A stretch of DNA of 62,000 bases from Prorocentrum cordatum (GCA_963575745.1 CAUYUJ010012669.1:973790-1035789), one strand, 5' to 3'. Positions 11,801 through 22,645 are shown, counted from the first letter of the stretch. Translations and numbers: made by a program. Notes: generated from the letters alone by a model not told the origin.

Positions 11801-12550
11801 GGCCCCCTGGCCGCCTCCCCCTGGCCACCTCGTGGTCAATGGTCTCGGCGCAGTCGGGGGTGTGCTGGTCTGTGACGCCTGCGACGAGCACGGGCCGCGC
11901 GTGGCCCCCGATGCCCCTCGCGACAGTCCCTGTGCGATGCATGCGCCGCCCCCTCGATGCAGCAGTTCAGTGGCCCGCGGGTGGGTGAGCTTGGCTGGAA
12001 TGTTAGGCCGATGAATTTTTTTGGACTTGTGCCCCGGCGTCGCCAGAGCCCACCGGCGCGGGGTGGGCCTCGCGCGCGAAGAGAGCGACGGGCCCCGATG
12101 CCCCGGGTTCCTCGTCAGCGGTTGATTGCCGCGGTGCTGTTGTTTACTGCGTGCGCAGGGCGTGCGCTGGCGTAGATGCGATCTGGCAACTTCGCATCCG
12201 TTGCCTCCCATGGGGCCTGGAGGCCCTAGATTGGGCCGCGCCTGTTCCTCCTGGTGGCCGCGTACGGTCGGTTGGCGCAGCTCCTGTAAACTGGGTGCGA
12301 GCGGCTCCTGGAGGCGCACTTTTCCCTGGATGTGGCATGGCGTGGGCTTTGCAGCCATGCGGTCCTGCAGAGAACGGGGGCGAAGAGGTCTTCGCCTGAG
12401 TGGTCGGTGCTGATGGGGCCCAAGGTGGCCATGGCAAGGGGCTGTTTCTTTCTCCCCCGCGATGAAGACGCAGCCGCTAAGGCCCCTTAAACGCGACCTG
12501 GGAGTGAAGAGCTCCCCTGACTCTCGGCGGAAGCCGAAGGTCTTATGCAC
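8840..12550. other. GC-rich sequence, possible 5' part of LINE
   Basis: About 3.7 kb of GC-rich DNA with many overlapping frames on both strands, none with a domain I recognise. Its place immediately upstream, in minus-strand sense, of the endonuclease remnant makes the N-terminal region of the same LINE the simplest explanation. A search for coiled-coil or gag-like ORF1 homology would test this. Confidence 0.3.
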
Positions 12551-12836
12551 GCTATGGTACCAGTCCTCTGACCTGGCATTTTATGTCACAACTAACGCGC
12601 CGCATGCAACATCGCGTTAAAGTACAGGGGCACCGCGAGAGGAGGGCGGAACAGAAGGAGGAAGAGGGGTGAGGCAAAAAGTCGAGCCAGCCTCTATGCC
12701 GGCGCGCGCGCAGCGCCATGGACTCTTCCACCGCCTCACACGCAAGCGCAGAATGATGAATTGCAAGAGAAACGCTCGACAGTGCAAGAGGCCGCGCCCG
12801 AAACAGCTCAATCTCGAGACCAAGGGAAGGCGGGGG

Positions 12837-12842
12837 ACACGG

Positions 12843-12888
<46 letters not shown>

Positions 12889-12905
12889 GAGAGACAGAAA
12901 AGAGA
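12837..12905. repeat. (GA)n microsatellite
   Basis: GA dinucleotide run flanked by unique sequence. The 12.55-13.15 kb interval otherwise holds nothing I recognise except a GC-only stretch around 13005-13045. Confidence 0.9.
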
Positions 12906-13187
12906 AACAGAGGCAAGTCAAAGCTAATCAGTGCGTGATCTTCACGGGCAGCAGCTCCGCAGCGAGTGGAGACGGCCCCGCTCGGAAGCGGAACGGGGGC
13001 GGCCCCGGGGGGGGGGGGGGGCGCGCGCCCGCGCGCGCGCCATGGCCAAGCAAAAGCGCCGCCACGATCGCCGAGGCAACATCGCGTCCGTTTAAAAAAT
13101 TACATGCATGAGAGGAGGGAGGAAGAAGGACAGCCTCAGAAATCGACGTTGGCGAAGTGGCACCCGTCATGCAGCACCTGGTACTGG

Positions 13188-13281
13188 TCGCGTTGCACCT
13201 GATACCCATTCTCCTGCCTGCAATGGCGACGCGGTCGCGTTGCACCTGATACCCATTCTCCTGCCTGCAATGGCGACGCGG
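13188..13281. repeat. Perfect 47-bp tandem duplication
   Basis: Two identical, directly adjacent 47-bp copies (13188-13234 and 13235-13281), each containing TTGCACCTGATACCCATTC. The perfect identity implies a recent duplication or a misassembly. Confidence 0.9.
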
Positions 13282-13334
13282 CATCTGCAGCGGGACCCGG
13301 TGAGGGAGTCAGGACTGGAGTCGGTGCCGCAATC

Positions 13335-14030
13335 CATGCTGCGCAGGCGTTGGCGCTGGCGCAGGGGCTGACGTCGCCGCTGTAGGCGCTGGCGTTGGTG
13401 CCGGCGTCGGCACAGGCGTAGATGCTGGCGTTGATGCTGACGTCTGTGATGTCGTCGGCGCTGGCGAAGGCACAAGCGTTGAGGTCGGCGCCATTGTGCA
13501 CGGGTTAGCTGGTCAGCTCTCCGGTGCGCCCGTGCTGGTGCCGACGCGAGCGCAAGCGTTGGTGCTGGCGTATACTGACGTCGGCGCTGGCGTAGGCGTT
13601 GGCGTTGGTCCCAGTGTGGTCGTAGGCGTCGGTGCTGTTATAGACGCTGGCGTTGGTGCCGGCAAAGACGCACACGTTCATGTCACGGACTCGGTGCGCG
13701 GCGATGCTCGGTGTTGGTGCTGTCGTAGGCGTCGGCGTTGGTGCTGGCGCAGGGGCTGACGTCGCCGCTGGCGTTTGTGCCGGCGCAGGCGCAGACGTTG
13801 ATGCTGGCGCATGCTCACGTCTGCGATGGCGTCGGCGCTGACGGAGGCGCAAGCGTTGGTGCCAACGCCCGTGCGCACCGATTAGCTGGTCAGCTTACCG
13901 GTGCGCTGGCCTTGGTGGCGACGTGGGCGCAGGAGTTGGCGCTGGCGCATTCTGACGTCAGCGCTCGTGTAGGTGTCGGCGTTGGTGCAGGCGCAGGCAC
14001 AAACGTTCGTGTCACGGACTCGGTGCGCAG
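13335..14030. repeat. GGCGTTGGTGCT-type minisatellite with ~374-bp superperiod
   Basis: Hexamer-based repeats (GGCGTT, GGTGCT, GGCGCA, GGCGTA) in loose tandem order. Unique landmarks recur about 370 bp apart: TTAGCTGGTCAGCT near 13505 and 13882, and GTCACGGACTCGGTGCGC near 13680 and 14010. The Gly/Val/Ala- or Gln/Arg-rich frames it opens are compositional. Confidence 0.85.
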
Positions 14031-15105
14031 GCGGATTTGCTGCAGAATGTGGCTTCCTTCCTCTAGCGCGCGCAGTGTGGTGCGGCTGGCGCGTCACGTG
14101 CCGTCCGCCGCCCTGGCGGCCAGAATGGCGATGGGCGTAGTATCCCAGTGTTGCGCGTCGAAGCTGATGAGCGGGGCGGCATCGATTCCCCGGCGGTCAT
14201 CGGCCGAAGCAGTGGGCCCTGGCGATTCACGGTTGGACCCAGTCTTGCGCGTCAGGGAGCGGCGGGGCTTGGCATGGCTGACCTTCGGTCCCCCGCGCAG
14301 TTTCATCAGCTCGTTTCTTAATATTGGCGCTGGTCTAGGCGGTCGAGTTCGGCAGCGCGCTTGCGGGCGCGCGAATTTGTCGCGACCTGGGATGGGCCGT
14401 GCCCAGTCTCGCGATGATGATGATGATGATGACGCGCCTTGAAAGGTCGGTTCTCCCTAAACACAAACCTGAGAAGCCACCAATACGCCAAACGCGTGCG
14501 GTAGAGAAAGAGGGAAGCGGGGAGGAGCGGGGAGAAGCGAGAGAGAAGGGGCCAGTCTCGCGAGGCAAGGGCGGACGCGGGGAGCTCGGCGCACGGGCTC
14601 GCTCTGAACGGGGCCCTCGAGCCGAGACTACGAGAGCGGAGACGGGGGGGCAAGGGGGCGGGAGAGGGACATCCTGCGGGGGCCCTGCAAGCTGCCCCCC
14701 CCCCTCCCCCCGACGAGCGCGGGAGAGACTCGAGCGCGCGGCCTTCCCCGCGAGCCTCCGCGAGCGGTGCCGCGCCCGTGGGCGCGCCCCGGCGAGACCG
14801 CAAGCGCCGCCGGGAAAGCGCCGCGCTCCGCCGTCGAGCTCCACGACGGGCCCCCCCGTGGCCGCGCGCATCGCTGGCGGTTCCTCCGCGGCCCCCTCCG
14901 GCTCGCGCTTGCCGTCGCCCGTCTCGGCGGCCGCCTCCCCCGCGGCTTGGCTGCCCCGAAGCGACGCGGTGGTAGACCGCGCGGCGGCCTCGCCGCGCGG
15001 CCCGTCGCCGCACCTCTGCGGGGCCCTCCGCGGCCGAGCGGTCGCCCCGCATCCCCGCTGGCTCGCGGCGCGGCGCGGTCGTCGTAGCGTCGAGGGGCGC
15101 CCGGC
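14030..15105. other. GC-rich, low-complexity; no gene recognised
   Basis: Arg/Pro/Ala-rich frames are open on both strands over 1 kb. A short (GAT)n run is at 14411-14432. The long minus-strand frame is contiguous with the UBA2 remnant, but its sequence after about 15105 no longer resembles UBA2. Confidence 0.4.
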
Positions 15106-16712
15106 CTGGGCGTCGGCCCCCGACTTGAATCCGGCCGGGAATCCCTCCTCGCCCAGCTCGGGGCCGTCGCGGAGGAGGGCGCGGCCCCACTCCGTGAGGC
15201 CCCACTCCGGCTGCGCGCCCTCTCCATACACCTCCTCGCTTTGTCACCGGGCGCCCCGGGGCGTGGATGCAGGCGCCGTTGCGGCGCAGCGCCGGGCTCG
15301 CAGCGCCGAAACTTCCCAGCGAGCACTTCTTCGCGAAATCGCGCGTCTTCCACTCGCGCGATCCCTTGAGCGCTATTCGGGGCGTGGTCGAGCCACGCGC
15401 GAAGCACTCCTTATTGGGGGCCTGCAGCGCGCTGAGCTGCAATATCTTCTTTCTCGAAGGTTCTGGGTGTCGGGCCCAGTCCGCGCGGCGACGCCCGTCG
15501 CGGATATTTGCCCTCTTCGCCGTCGACTCCAGCGCGTGGATGAGCTGGGCCATCCCGAGGCCCGCCACAATGGCGCTCGTGCTTGCCGTGGCCAGGGCAA
15601 TGGCTCCTGCGATGAACCGGGCGCCCCGGTGCGAGAGCCGGCCGATGCTGCGGCTGGACGTGTGGAGGTTGGCCGCGCAGTGCACCGAGCCCATGGGCGC
15701 GCCGTCGCCCTTCCTGAAGACGCTCTGGCCGATGAGGCCGCGCGGGGCCTCGGAGAACATCGCCTTGACCGCCGCAACGAGCCCGCTGGCGTCGGCCACC
15801 GCGCTGGGCACCTTCTGCGCGCGTCCAGCACGGCATCGCTGTGTTTCGGGGGCGCGTATCTGGCGCTGCCGCTCCGCTGCGCGGCGTCGCTGAAAGGCAG
15901 GGGTCGGGCGGCGGCCGCCTCTCGGGCCGCGGGCCTTCCAGGGCCGTCTGCTTCCGGATGTCCGCGTCGAAGACGTGGGAGTAGATTTCCCCCCTGCCTC
16001 CCCGCCACCGACCTCATGCTGGCTGGTGAACTCTGCCATCTCCGCCGCCAGATCGGCCAGCAGGTTGGAGTCGTCCTCTGGACCTAAGCACAGGTCGTCG
16101 AGGTTTTAGCCCGCAGCAGACAGCGCACGGGCTCCTCGGGGGTAGACCTGATCGCGCAGTGCAGTACGGGTAGACCTTCTGAGTCGGCTTGGCCCGACAC
16201 TCGAAACACTCGGTCTCTCCATTCCTGATAATGGTCACCTGGCCCAAGTGCCCTGTGCTGCCAGCCTCCAATAGGGGCCTCTCCGCAGCGAGGCACAAAC
16301 GGATCAAGTGCCGCCGCGCCCTCAAATTGTCCAGGGCGCTGGCCGCGACGCCGAACCGCGACGCGAACGCCCATCGAATTTCGCGTCCTTGACGTTGCGA
16401 TGCGCGCGCTCGGTCGGAACTGCCGCATGGCCTCCGCCGCGACTTCCGCCTTCGAGCGGTCCACCTGGACGCGGCGGAAGAGGAACTCGCGGCCCAGCGT
16501 CGAAATGTCGATGGTGTCCAGGTCGACCACATCGATGTCCCTGAAGCTGTGCAACACAAGGTTCATCAACTCATCATAAGCTCGCAGCCCATGCTCCCCG
16601 CCCCGACGACGAGCAGCTTGGCGCCATGCACCAGCCTGAACCGTTCCTCCCCGAGGACCTGCCGCACCGCGGCGTTGTCGCCCTCGCGGCATCCGCTGGG
16701 CTCGCTCGCCAT
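15105..16712 (-). pseudogene. UBA2: SUMO-activating enzyme subunit 2 (UBA2) pseudogene
   Basis: UBA2 with its SAE1 partner activates SUMO by ATP-dependent adenylation and thioester transfer. From an ATG at 16712 (minus), blocks match UBA2 in order: VVGAGSMGCEL (nucleotide-binding loop), then NLVLHSFRDIDVVDLDTID, then ALDN, GQVTIIRNGETECFECRAKP (first zinc pair, 16197-16211), HCAIRSTPEEP with the catalytic Cys codon at 16156-16158, FDADIRKQTALEG (~15.97 kb), the AANL...AGAIALATASTSAIVAGL region (15.7-15.55 kb), a P-PSRKK-block ending KECFAR, and a ubiquitin-fold-like end near 15.2 kb. Frameshifts lie near 16570, 16380, 16150, 16085 and 15400 or below. The second zinc pair reads CFAR, with Arg for Cys. 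No introns are visible over ~1.6 kb, so a retrocopy is the best reading. A live gene with sequencing errors is less likely given the number of lesions. Confidence 0.85.
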
Positions 16713-16889
16713 GGCGAGCTCCGCTGTGCCTGGCCGCCCACTCCCGCCCGGGCCCCCTGCCGTCTGCCTAACCCCAAACCGCTGCGGGAGGGGACTCCCA
16801 CCAACCCTTGAGGGGGTAGGTGGTCTAGGAGGTTTTGTCTTCCATTTGCCCCTCCTGCCCTTCGGGGAGGGGTCGACCGGGCACCGCTA

Positions 16890-17150
16890 ATTAAAGCTCC
16901 CCTCTTGTTTGATCGATGTCTTCCAAGATGGCCCCAAGAGCGCTCCCAAGGCCCCCAAGAGCGCTTCAAGAGGCCCCCCAAAAGGCGCCCAGAAGGCCCC
17001 AAGAGGCCCCAAGAGGCGCCCAAGAGGCCTCCAAGAGGCCCACAAGAGACCCCCAAGAGGCCCCAAGAAGCTCCCCGAGGCACCCAAGACGCTCCAAGAG
17101 GCCTCCGGGACCGCCAAGAAGCCTTAAGACGCCCCAAGAGGCCTCCACTG
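16890..17150. repeat. CCCCAAGAGGC-type minisatellite 1
   Basis: Degenerate tandem units around GGCCCCAAGAGG, 9-15 bp apart, oriented CAAGAGG on the plus strand. Related tracts are at 17650-18085, 26330-26700 and 42660-42760. Confidence 0.8.
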
Positions 17151-17387
17151 GAGGACCCTTCTGCATCTTGCCCACTTACCTGATCGAGGCAACTCCTCTG
17201 GGCATCGTTTCTAGATGGGCTGGTGGGGTTACGCGAATCGTCTAGAACTCGTCATTTCTCCTAGCGTTGGGGGAAGAGGGCTCTCTCATGGGCCATGCGT
17301 GGGGGCGCCAGGGAGCAAGCGGTTCCGAGAAAGTTGCCCATCTTATTTCTGCTGCTGCAGCTCGAGGGGAACAACAAGTGGCAGAAA

Positions 17388-17538
17388 CATAAAAACTCGG
17401 AGGTCCGCGCGGATTTCTCGGATCGGCGCTGGGGCCCGCCGGCGGCGCCTCCGGCGCCGCCCCTGGCGTGCTCCGCGCGCCAGGGAGGGGGCCCCGGCGC
17501 CGATCCGAGAAATCCGCGCGGACCTCCGAGTTTTTATG
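17388..17538. mobile_element. MITE-like hairpin with ~46-bp perfect inverted repeats
   Basis: The ends CATAAAAACTCGGAGGTCCG and its reverse complement face each other, and the match continues for about 46 bp without mismatch (17388-17433 against 17493-17538). A GC-rich loop of about 60 bp lies between them. Long, perfect terminal inverted repeats, a total of 151 bp and no coding capacity fit a young MITE. I could not define a target duplication. Confidence 0.75.
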
Positions 17539-17654
17539 CTTATATCACTTCTTATTCCCCTAAGCTCATCCCGTACGTCTGCCTTTCTTTGCTTGCGCTG
17601 GGTTGGCTTATGCGACACCGTGCCTCGATAGACGAAGTGGAGCGCCCTGAGGCT

Positions 17655-18085
17655 CACAATGCCCCGAAGACGCCCCGAGAGGGCCCCGCAAGGACCCCCA
17701 AGAGGGCCTCAAGAAGCACAAACCGTTGGTTACCGTATCGGTTGCGGAGTGATTTTCGCGCCATCGCATTTTCGGGCTTTTGAAGGATCAAGACGAGGAC
17801 GGCCCGAGAGGCCCTCCAGACCAGGCCGATACGGCCCAAGCGGCTCCCAAGACGGCGTGGAGATGGCCCAAGAGGACCCGAAGGCTGTCCAAGAGGCCCC
17901 ACAAGACGGCCAACAGGGCCCTCAAGAGGGGCCTAAGAGAGGCCCGCGAGGTGGAGTTCGCAGGGGCCCCGGGAGCCCCCCCCCCACAAGGTGGCCCTCG
18001 AGACCCCGAGCATGCCCCCAACCAAGACCCAAGAGCAGGGTCCGCCGAAGCGCCAACGAGCCCCCAGAGGGCTCCCAAGAGTGAA
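17655..18085. repeat. CCCAAGAGGC-type minisatellite 2
   Basis: Same repeat family as 16890-17150, more diverged and broken by unique segments (for example 17730-17790). Confidence 0.7.
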
Positions 18086-18215
18086 GGGGCCCTGGGACAC
18101 ACAAGTAAATAAACATGAATCACCGGATTCCCCAATCCTCCCCTATGTTCTGGGTCTTCGTCTTGCCCCCCACTTTCCATAGTTTACCATATTACCTAAC
18201 AGCGAAGACTGATAG
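18065..18215 (+). repeat. Dispersed ~150-bp repeat, copy 1
   Basis: Contains GGGGCCCTGGGACACACA near 18090, then an A/T-richer part ending in CTTTCCATAGTTTACCATATT. A second copy in the same orientation is at 39135-39285. The two share the head and tail but differ in the middle. Confidence 0.65.
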
Positions 18216-18339
18216 GTTTCTAGTGGTCTCAAAAGAAAGCATCATGACTCCCCAGGGGGGTCTGGGCAATTGCCGGACGGGTGCCGCTGGAATCCGGGAA
18301 CTGCCGCGGGAATCCGGGGACTCCTTTTTTAGCCAACAG

Positions 18340-18615
18340 TAGCGCACTTCGTGGTCTTCGAGTTCCCAAAACTCCATTCCTGGGCATGACTTTGAATGCC
18401 CGGAGCCAACTGTAGGCCACTTCGTCTGTAGGCCACTTCGTGGTTTCCCAGAACTCCATTCCTGGGCATGATTTTGAATGCCCGGAGCCAACTGTAGGCC
18501 ACTTCGTGGTCTTCGAGTTCCCAGAACTCCATTCCTGGGCATGATTTTGAATGCCCGGAGCCAACTGTAGGCCACTTCGTGTTCTTCGAGTTCCCAGAAC
18601 TCCATTCCCGGGCCA
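18340..18615. repeat. ~72-bp tandem repeat, about four copies
   Basis: The unit contains GTAGGCCACTTCGTGGTCTT and CATTCCTGGGCATG. Copies begin near 18344, 18429, 18495 and 18567; one is shortened. Because 72 is divisible by three, minus-strand frames stay open and read as a 24-residue repeat. I do not think it is coding. Confidence 0.85.
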
Positions 18616-18619
18616 CATT

Positions 18620-19820
18620 TTGAATGCTGAGGCAGGCTGATGAGGCTGAGGCAGGCTGAGGCTGAGGCTGAGGCTGATGCAGGCTGAGGCTGAGGCAGGC
18701 TGAGGCTGAGCCGAGGCTGAGGGCTGAGGCTGAGGCTGAAGCAGGCTGAGGCTGAGGCTGAGGCTGAGGCTGAGGCAGGCTGAGGCTGAGGCTGAGGCAG
18801 GCTGAGGGCTGAGCAGGCTGAGGCTAGGCTGAGGCTGAGGCTGAGGCTGAGGCTGAGGCTGAGGCTGAGGCAGGCTGAGGCAGGCTGAGGCTGAGGCCGA
18901 GGCTGAAGGCAGACTGAGGCTGAGGCTGAAGCAGGCTGAGGCTGAGGCTGAGGCAGGCTGAGGCTGAGGCAGGCTGATGCTGAGGCAGGCTGAGGCTGAG
19001 GCTGAGGCTGATGCAGGCTGAGGCTGAGGCAGGCTGAGGCTGAGGCCGAGGCTGAAGGCAGAGGCTGAGGCTGAGGCTGAGGCAGGCTGAGGCTGAGGCT
19101 GAGGCTGAGGCAGGCTGCTGGCTGAGGCTGATGCAGGCTGAGGCTGAGGCTGAGGCCGAGGCCGAGGCAGACTGAGGCTGAGGCTGGCAGGCTGAGGCTG
19201 AGGCAGGCTGAGGCTGAGGCTGAGGCAGGCTGATGCTGAGGCAGGCTGAGGCTGAGGCTGAGGCTGATGCAGGCTGAGGCTGAGGCAGGCTGAGGCTGAG
19301 GCCGAGGCTGAAGGCAGACTGAGGCTGAGGCTGAAGCAGGCTGAGGCTGAGGCTGAGGCAGGCTGAGGCTGAGGCTGAGGCAGGCTGATGCTGAGGCAGG
19401 CTGAGGCTGAGGCTGAGGCTGATGCAGGCTGAGGCTGAGGCAGGCTGAGGCCGAGGCTGAAGGGCTGAGGCTGAGGCTGAAGCAGGCTGAGGCTGAGGCT
19501 GAGGAGGCTGAGGCTGAGGCTGAGGCTGAGGCTGAGGCTGGCTGAGGCAGGCTGAGGCAGGCTGAGGCTGAGGCTGAGGCTGAGGCTGATGAGGCTGAGG
19601 CTGAGGCTGAGCTGAGGCTGAGGCTGAGGCTGAGGCAGGCTGATGCTGAGGCAGGCTGAGGCTGAGGCTGAGGCTGATGCAGGCTGAGGCTGAGGCAGGC
19701 TGAGGCGAGGCTGAAGGCAGACTGAGGCTGAGGCTGAAGCAGGCTGAGGCTGAGGCTGAGGCAGGCTGAGGCTGAGGCAGGCTGAGGCTGAGGCTGAGGC
19801 AGGCTGAGGCTGAGGCTGTG
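18620..19820. repeat. GAGGCT/GAGGCA hexanucleotide satellite, 1.2 kb
   Basis: Almost pure GAGGCT with GAGGCA and GATGCA variants. Internal blocks of about 300-420 bp recur, for example around the landmark AGGCCGAGGCTGAAGGCAGA near 18895, 19040 and 19300, which points to higher-order duplication. It keeps a 342-codon minus-strand frame open (Ser/Ala/Gln/Pro/Leu), which is compositional. Confidence 0.9.
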
Positions 19821-19824
19821 ACTG

Positions 19825-20760
19825 CGACTGCCGTTGCCACTGCGACTGTCATCGCGAATGCGACTACGACTGCGAGAACAGCAGAATTCTACAACTGGAT
19901 CCTCATCTGAATCTTAAGGGGAATGCTTCCAGGTATGCTCCTACACATCGCTGCTCGGTTGCTTTGCCGGGATAATTTTCTCGGGAATCGACGATTCATT
20001 GTCTGTGTGTTTTTCCCCTCCTTAGAGAGGCGTCCCCCGGAAGCCGCGCAGCAGCTGCACGCGCGCGGCAAGACGCGGAGCGGCGAACAGAAGCTAGGCC
20101 CCTCGGAAGCTACCCACATCCCCTCCCGGGGGTCGGCGGAATGGCGTGAGCCTCTGGCATCGGCTTCCGATGCCGGCGGCGTTCGGGGAGGCGGAGGCGG
20201 GGAGCAAGGAGGGCCAGGACCCATACGGTGAGGGCATTTTTTTATTCTATCACCCTGGGGCTTGTCATGCACAGCCAAATTCGACCGCCGACTTACGGCC
20301 CCGCAAACAGCGCTTGCACGGGCCCGCAGCCGACCAGGCCCAGACCCAGAAGCGCGACCGTCACTCCGCGCTCCGCCCGACCACAGGCCTGGGGTCCGAC
20401 GCACTGGCCGCTCGGGAAGCCCTGCCTCGCTCCTGAGCCTCAGCAGCGCTGGCAAAGCCAAAGGAGCCCAGGGCTCCCTCGAGACCTGGGCGGATCAGCC
20501 TCCCCAGGGCAGGCGGGGCGGGTGCCCGATCCCGCAGCACTGGGGGCTCCGCGGCGGGGGCTCTAGAGCCTGCAGTGGCCGCAGGGTCCTCCACGGCGTC
20601 TGGGCCCGCGACCGTGCCGAGCGCCTCGGCCCACCTGGCACGGGTGGCCGCTGTGGGCCGAGCCAGCTGGTCGACCGGCTGCTTGGATTTTCCAGGCAGG
20701 ATCGACTTCGCGAAATCATTTCTCGCCTGCGCCCTGGAGCCCTTTTTGGCCCTGGGGTCG
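19825..20760. other. No recognisable gene
   Basis: GC-rich intergenic-type sequence. Overlapping frames exist on both strands without domain or motif support. A T run lies at about 20238-20244. Confidence 0.4.
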
Positions 20761-22440
20761 TCAGCGCTCTGGGCCCCGACACAGGCCTTGGCTAGGCCCC
20801 ATGTGGCAGTACTGGGGTTTCAGACAGCACATCCAGCACACCACACAAACCAACAACTCGGGGCCATCCCCGCCCGAAACTCGGGATTCACGCAGACTGT
20901 GTCCATTGACATCCCAGACTCCCGTCTCGACAGGGACGTCCTGGGGCAGGACCGCACTCGAATTGCACAAAACCGAATCCCCTGAACTCGGCCCGACGGG
21001 GCTCGCCCTCAGGGTCCCTGGTGTCCTCGCCTGCCCAGCAGGACCCGAGGGGGCACTCCGAGGCCTGGCCGCGGCCCAAACGGGGAAGAAGGGGAGAGAC
21101 TGCGACACTGCCGACAGGGGCGGGCCCTGTGCGCCCGCGGCCGAGGTCGTTGCCTGCTCTTCCTTCTCGGCGCGGCGGCGCTGGAAAGCACGAAGCAAGG
21201 CCGCCGACGCGCTCGACGCCTCAGCTACGGATTCACTGGGCCCTGCCTGCCCCTCACATGATCCTTTCCTCTTGCGGGCCTGCTTGTCTACCTGGTCCTG
21301 GGCCTGGTCTCCTTGGCAAGCCGCCGCTGCCGTCACGAGCCCTGCTGCCGCCCCAAGGGCCGCCAGACCGCCAGGGGCGCGGGCAGCCGAGTTCTCGGCC
21401 TTCAGCAGCTGCTCCCAGTCAGGCGACGGAGCGAATGGGTCCAGGTCCACGAGGTCCAGGGAGGTGAGCGGCCAGGAATCCCTGAGCCCCGACTCAGTGA
21501 TGTGCACTTCAAGGTCCGCCGCGCATCTGGCCACCTCCTTCGCTCTAGCCAGGCAGCCCTCGAGCATCAGGGCGTCCTGCTCCGCAATGGCGTGGAAGGC
21601 CGCACCTTCCTTTGCCCTGGTGTCGGCTCTCCTGTTGCCCACGAGCTCGAAAAGGGTGAGCTCCCCGTCCTGCACCGCGGCCTCCGAGCGGTGGGCGGGC
21701 ACATTGCGAATGGTGACTCCCTCCGCCGCATCCCCCACCCTGGCCCAAACATGGGCGTGCAGGGAGCTGGGGCGGCAGGCCTTGGCCAGGTTGGACGCAG
21801 CCTTCACCGTGCTCAAGCAGTCGCTGAGCAGCGTGTAGTTCCCAATGATGTCAGCGAGTCCGATGGCTGCTGCGTAGTCTTCTCCTGCCTTGGCCGTCTG
21901 CGACGGGAGGTCGTTGGGGGGCACGGCGCCCCACGCCTCGGCGATGAGCCTCCCATCTGGCCCATAGACGATGACCGCCCAGCCAGCGCTCCTGACGTGC
22001 GGGAAGTCCCCGTTCAGGCACGAGCCGTCGGTGAAAACAAAGGACCCGTCGGGCACCACCAGTATGCCGTCCCCCCATCCGCAGGAGCGTCTTGCCCAGC
22101 TGTCGTTCCAGGCTGGCCTGGCCACTAGGAGACTGATGTCCACGAAGAGCCCCTGACTGAAGAGCTCGTCGAAAGGAGGCCCCATGCGGTGGGCCTGCAC
22201 AGCTGCCCGTCTCACCTGGCTCGGGCAGTAGTCCCTCCTCCAGGCCTCCCAGGCTGGACACTCGTGGTGCCTGTGGTGCATCGTCCCTGGGGCTGTCCCG
22301 CAGAGCCTGCAAAGCGGGTCGATCTCTCTCCCATGCCTCGCCAGCCGCGCCTGGGGCCAGCTGGCCAGCGACGCCAAGCGTCGCAAGCAGCCTTTGTGGT
22401 GGGCTGACCAGGTTACCGTCTCCTTGGCCCCGAGGAGCTG
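20761..22440 (-). CDS. LINE pol C-terminal part: zinc finger + RNase H (5'-truncated)
   Basis: One uninterrupted minus-strand frame (541 codons from the ATG at 22386, open further upstream to about 22440). It starts with RT-terminal sequence and a finger, CRLCGTAPGTMHHRHHEC. RNase H then carries all four expected acidic positions: FTDGSCLN, KAGEDYAA, LLSDCLST and GNRRADTRAKEG; VPAHRSE supplies the conserved His. The last ~200 residues are Ala/Gln/Arg-rich and unremarkable. The domain would remove element RNA after first-strand synthesis. No RT palm precedes it, so this is a 5'-truncated insertion, typical of LINEs. The reading frame is intact, so insertion is fairly recent or the frame has been kept by chance. 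Confidence 0.8.
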   Translation of the reverse strand, partial: QLLGAKETVTWSAHHKGCLRRLASLASWPQARLARHGREIDPLCRLCGTAPGTMHHRHHECPAWEAWRRDYCPSQVRRAAVQAHRMGPPFDELFSQGLFVDISLLVARPAWNDSWARRSCGWGDGILVVPDGSFVFTDGSCLNGDFPHVRSAGWAVIVYGPDGRLIAEAWGAVPPNDLPSQTAKAGEDYAAAIGLADIIGNYTLLSDCLSTVKAASNLAKACRPSSLHAHVWARVGDAAEGVTIRNVPAHRSEAAVQDGELTLFELVGNRRADTRAKEGAAFHAIAEQDALMLEGCLARAKEVARCAADLEVHITESGLRDSWPLTSLDLVDLDPFAPSPDWEQLLKAENSAARAPGGLAALGAAAGLVTAAAACQGDQAQDQVDKQARKRKGSCEGQAGPSESVAEASSASAALLRAFQRRRAEKEEQATTSAAGAQGPPLSAVSQSLPFFPVWAAARPRSAPSGPAGQARTPGTLRASPVGPSSGDSVLCNSSAVLPQDVPVETGVWDVNGHSLRESRVSGGDGPELLVCVVCWMCCLKPQYCHMGPSQGLCRGPER

Positions 22441-22600
22441 GTTGATCGGCGTCGAACCATTGGATAAGGAATCCAGGGTCTGGAATCTGGTGGAACGCCA
22501 ATCGTGGATTGGCCATGGATATCGCTGCCGCCCTCATCAGATAAGGAATCCTCCAGGGTCTGAAGCCCCCTGGGCGCATTCCTTAACGAACGCCCCCACC
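22440..22600 (-). repeat. Dispersed ~155-bp repeat, copy 1
   Basis: On the minus strand it contains CCTGGAGGATTCCTTATCTG followed by ATGAGGGCGGC, then CCAATCxACGATTGG-like and ACCCTGGATTCCTTAT segments. A copy on the plus strand is at 57780-57935. Each lies just upstream, in sense orientation, of a LINE fragment. Confidence 0.7.
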
Positions 22601-22601
22601 G

Positions 22602-22645
<44 letters not shown>

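Noticed and set aside
14318-15100. Continuation of the UBA2 frame to 14318
   Set aside because: The frame is open, but below about 15105 it becomes Arg/Pro-rich low complexity with no UBA2-like sequence.
18824-19852. 342-codon minus-strand frame
   Set aside because: Pure translation of the GAGGCT satellite.
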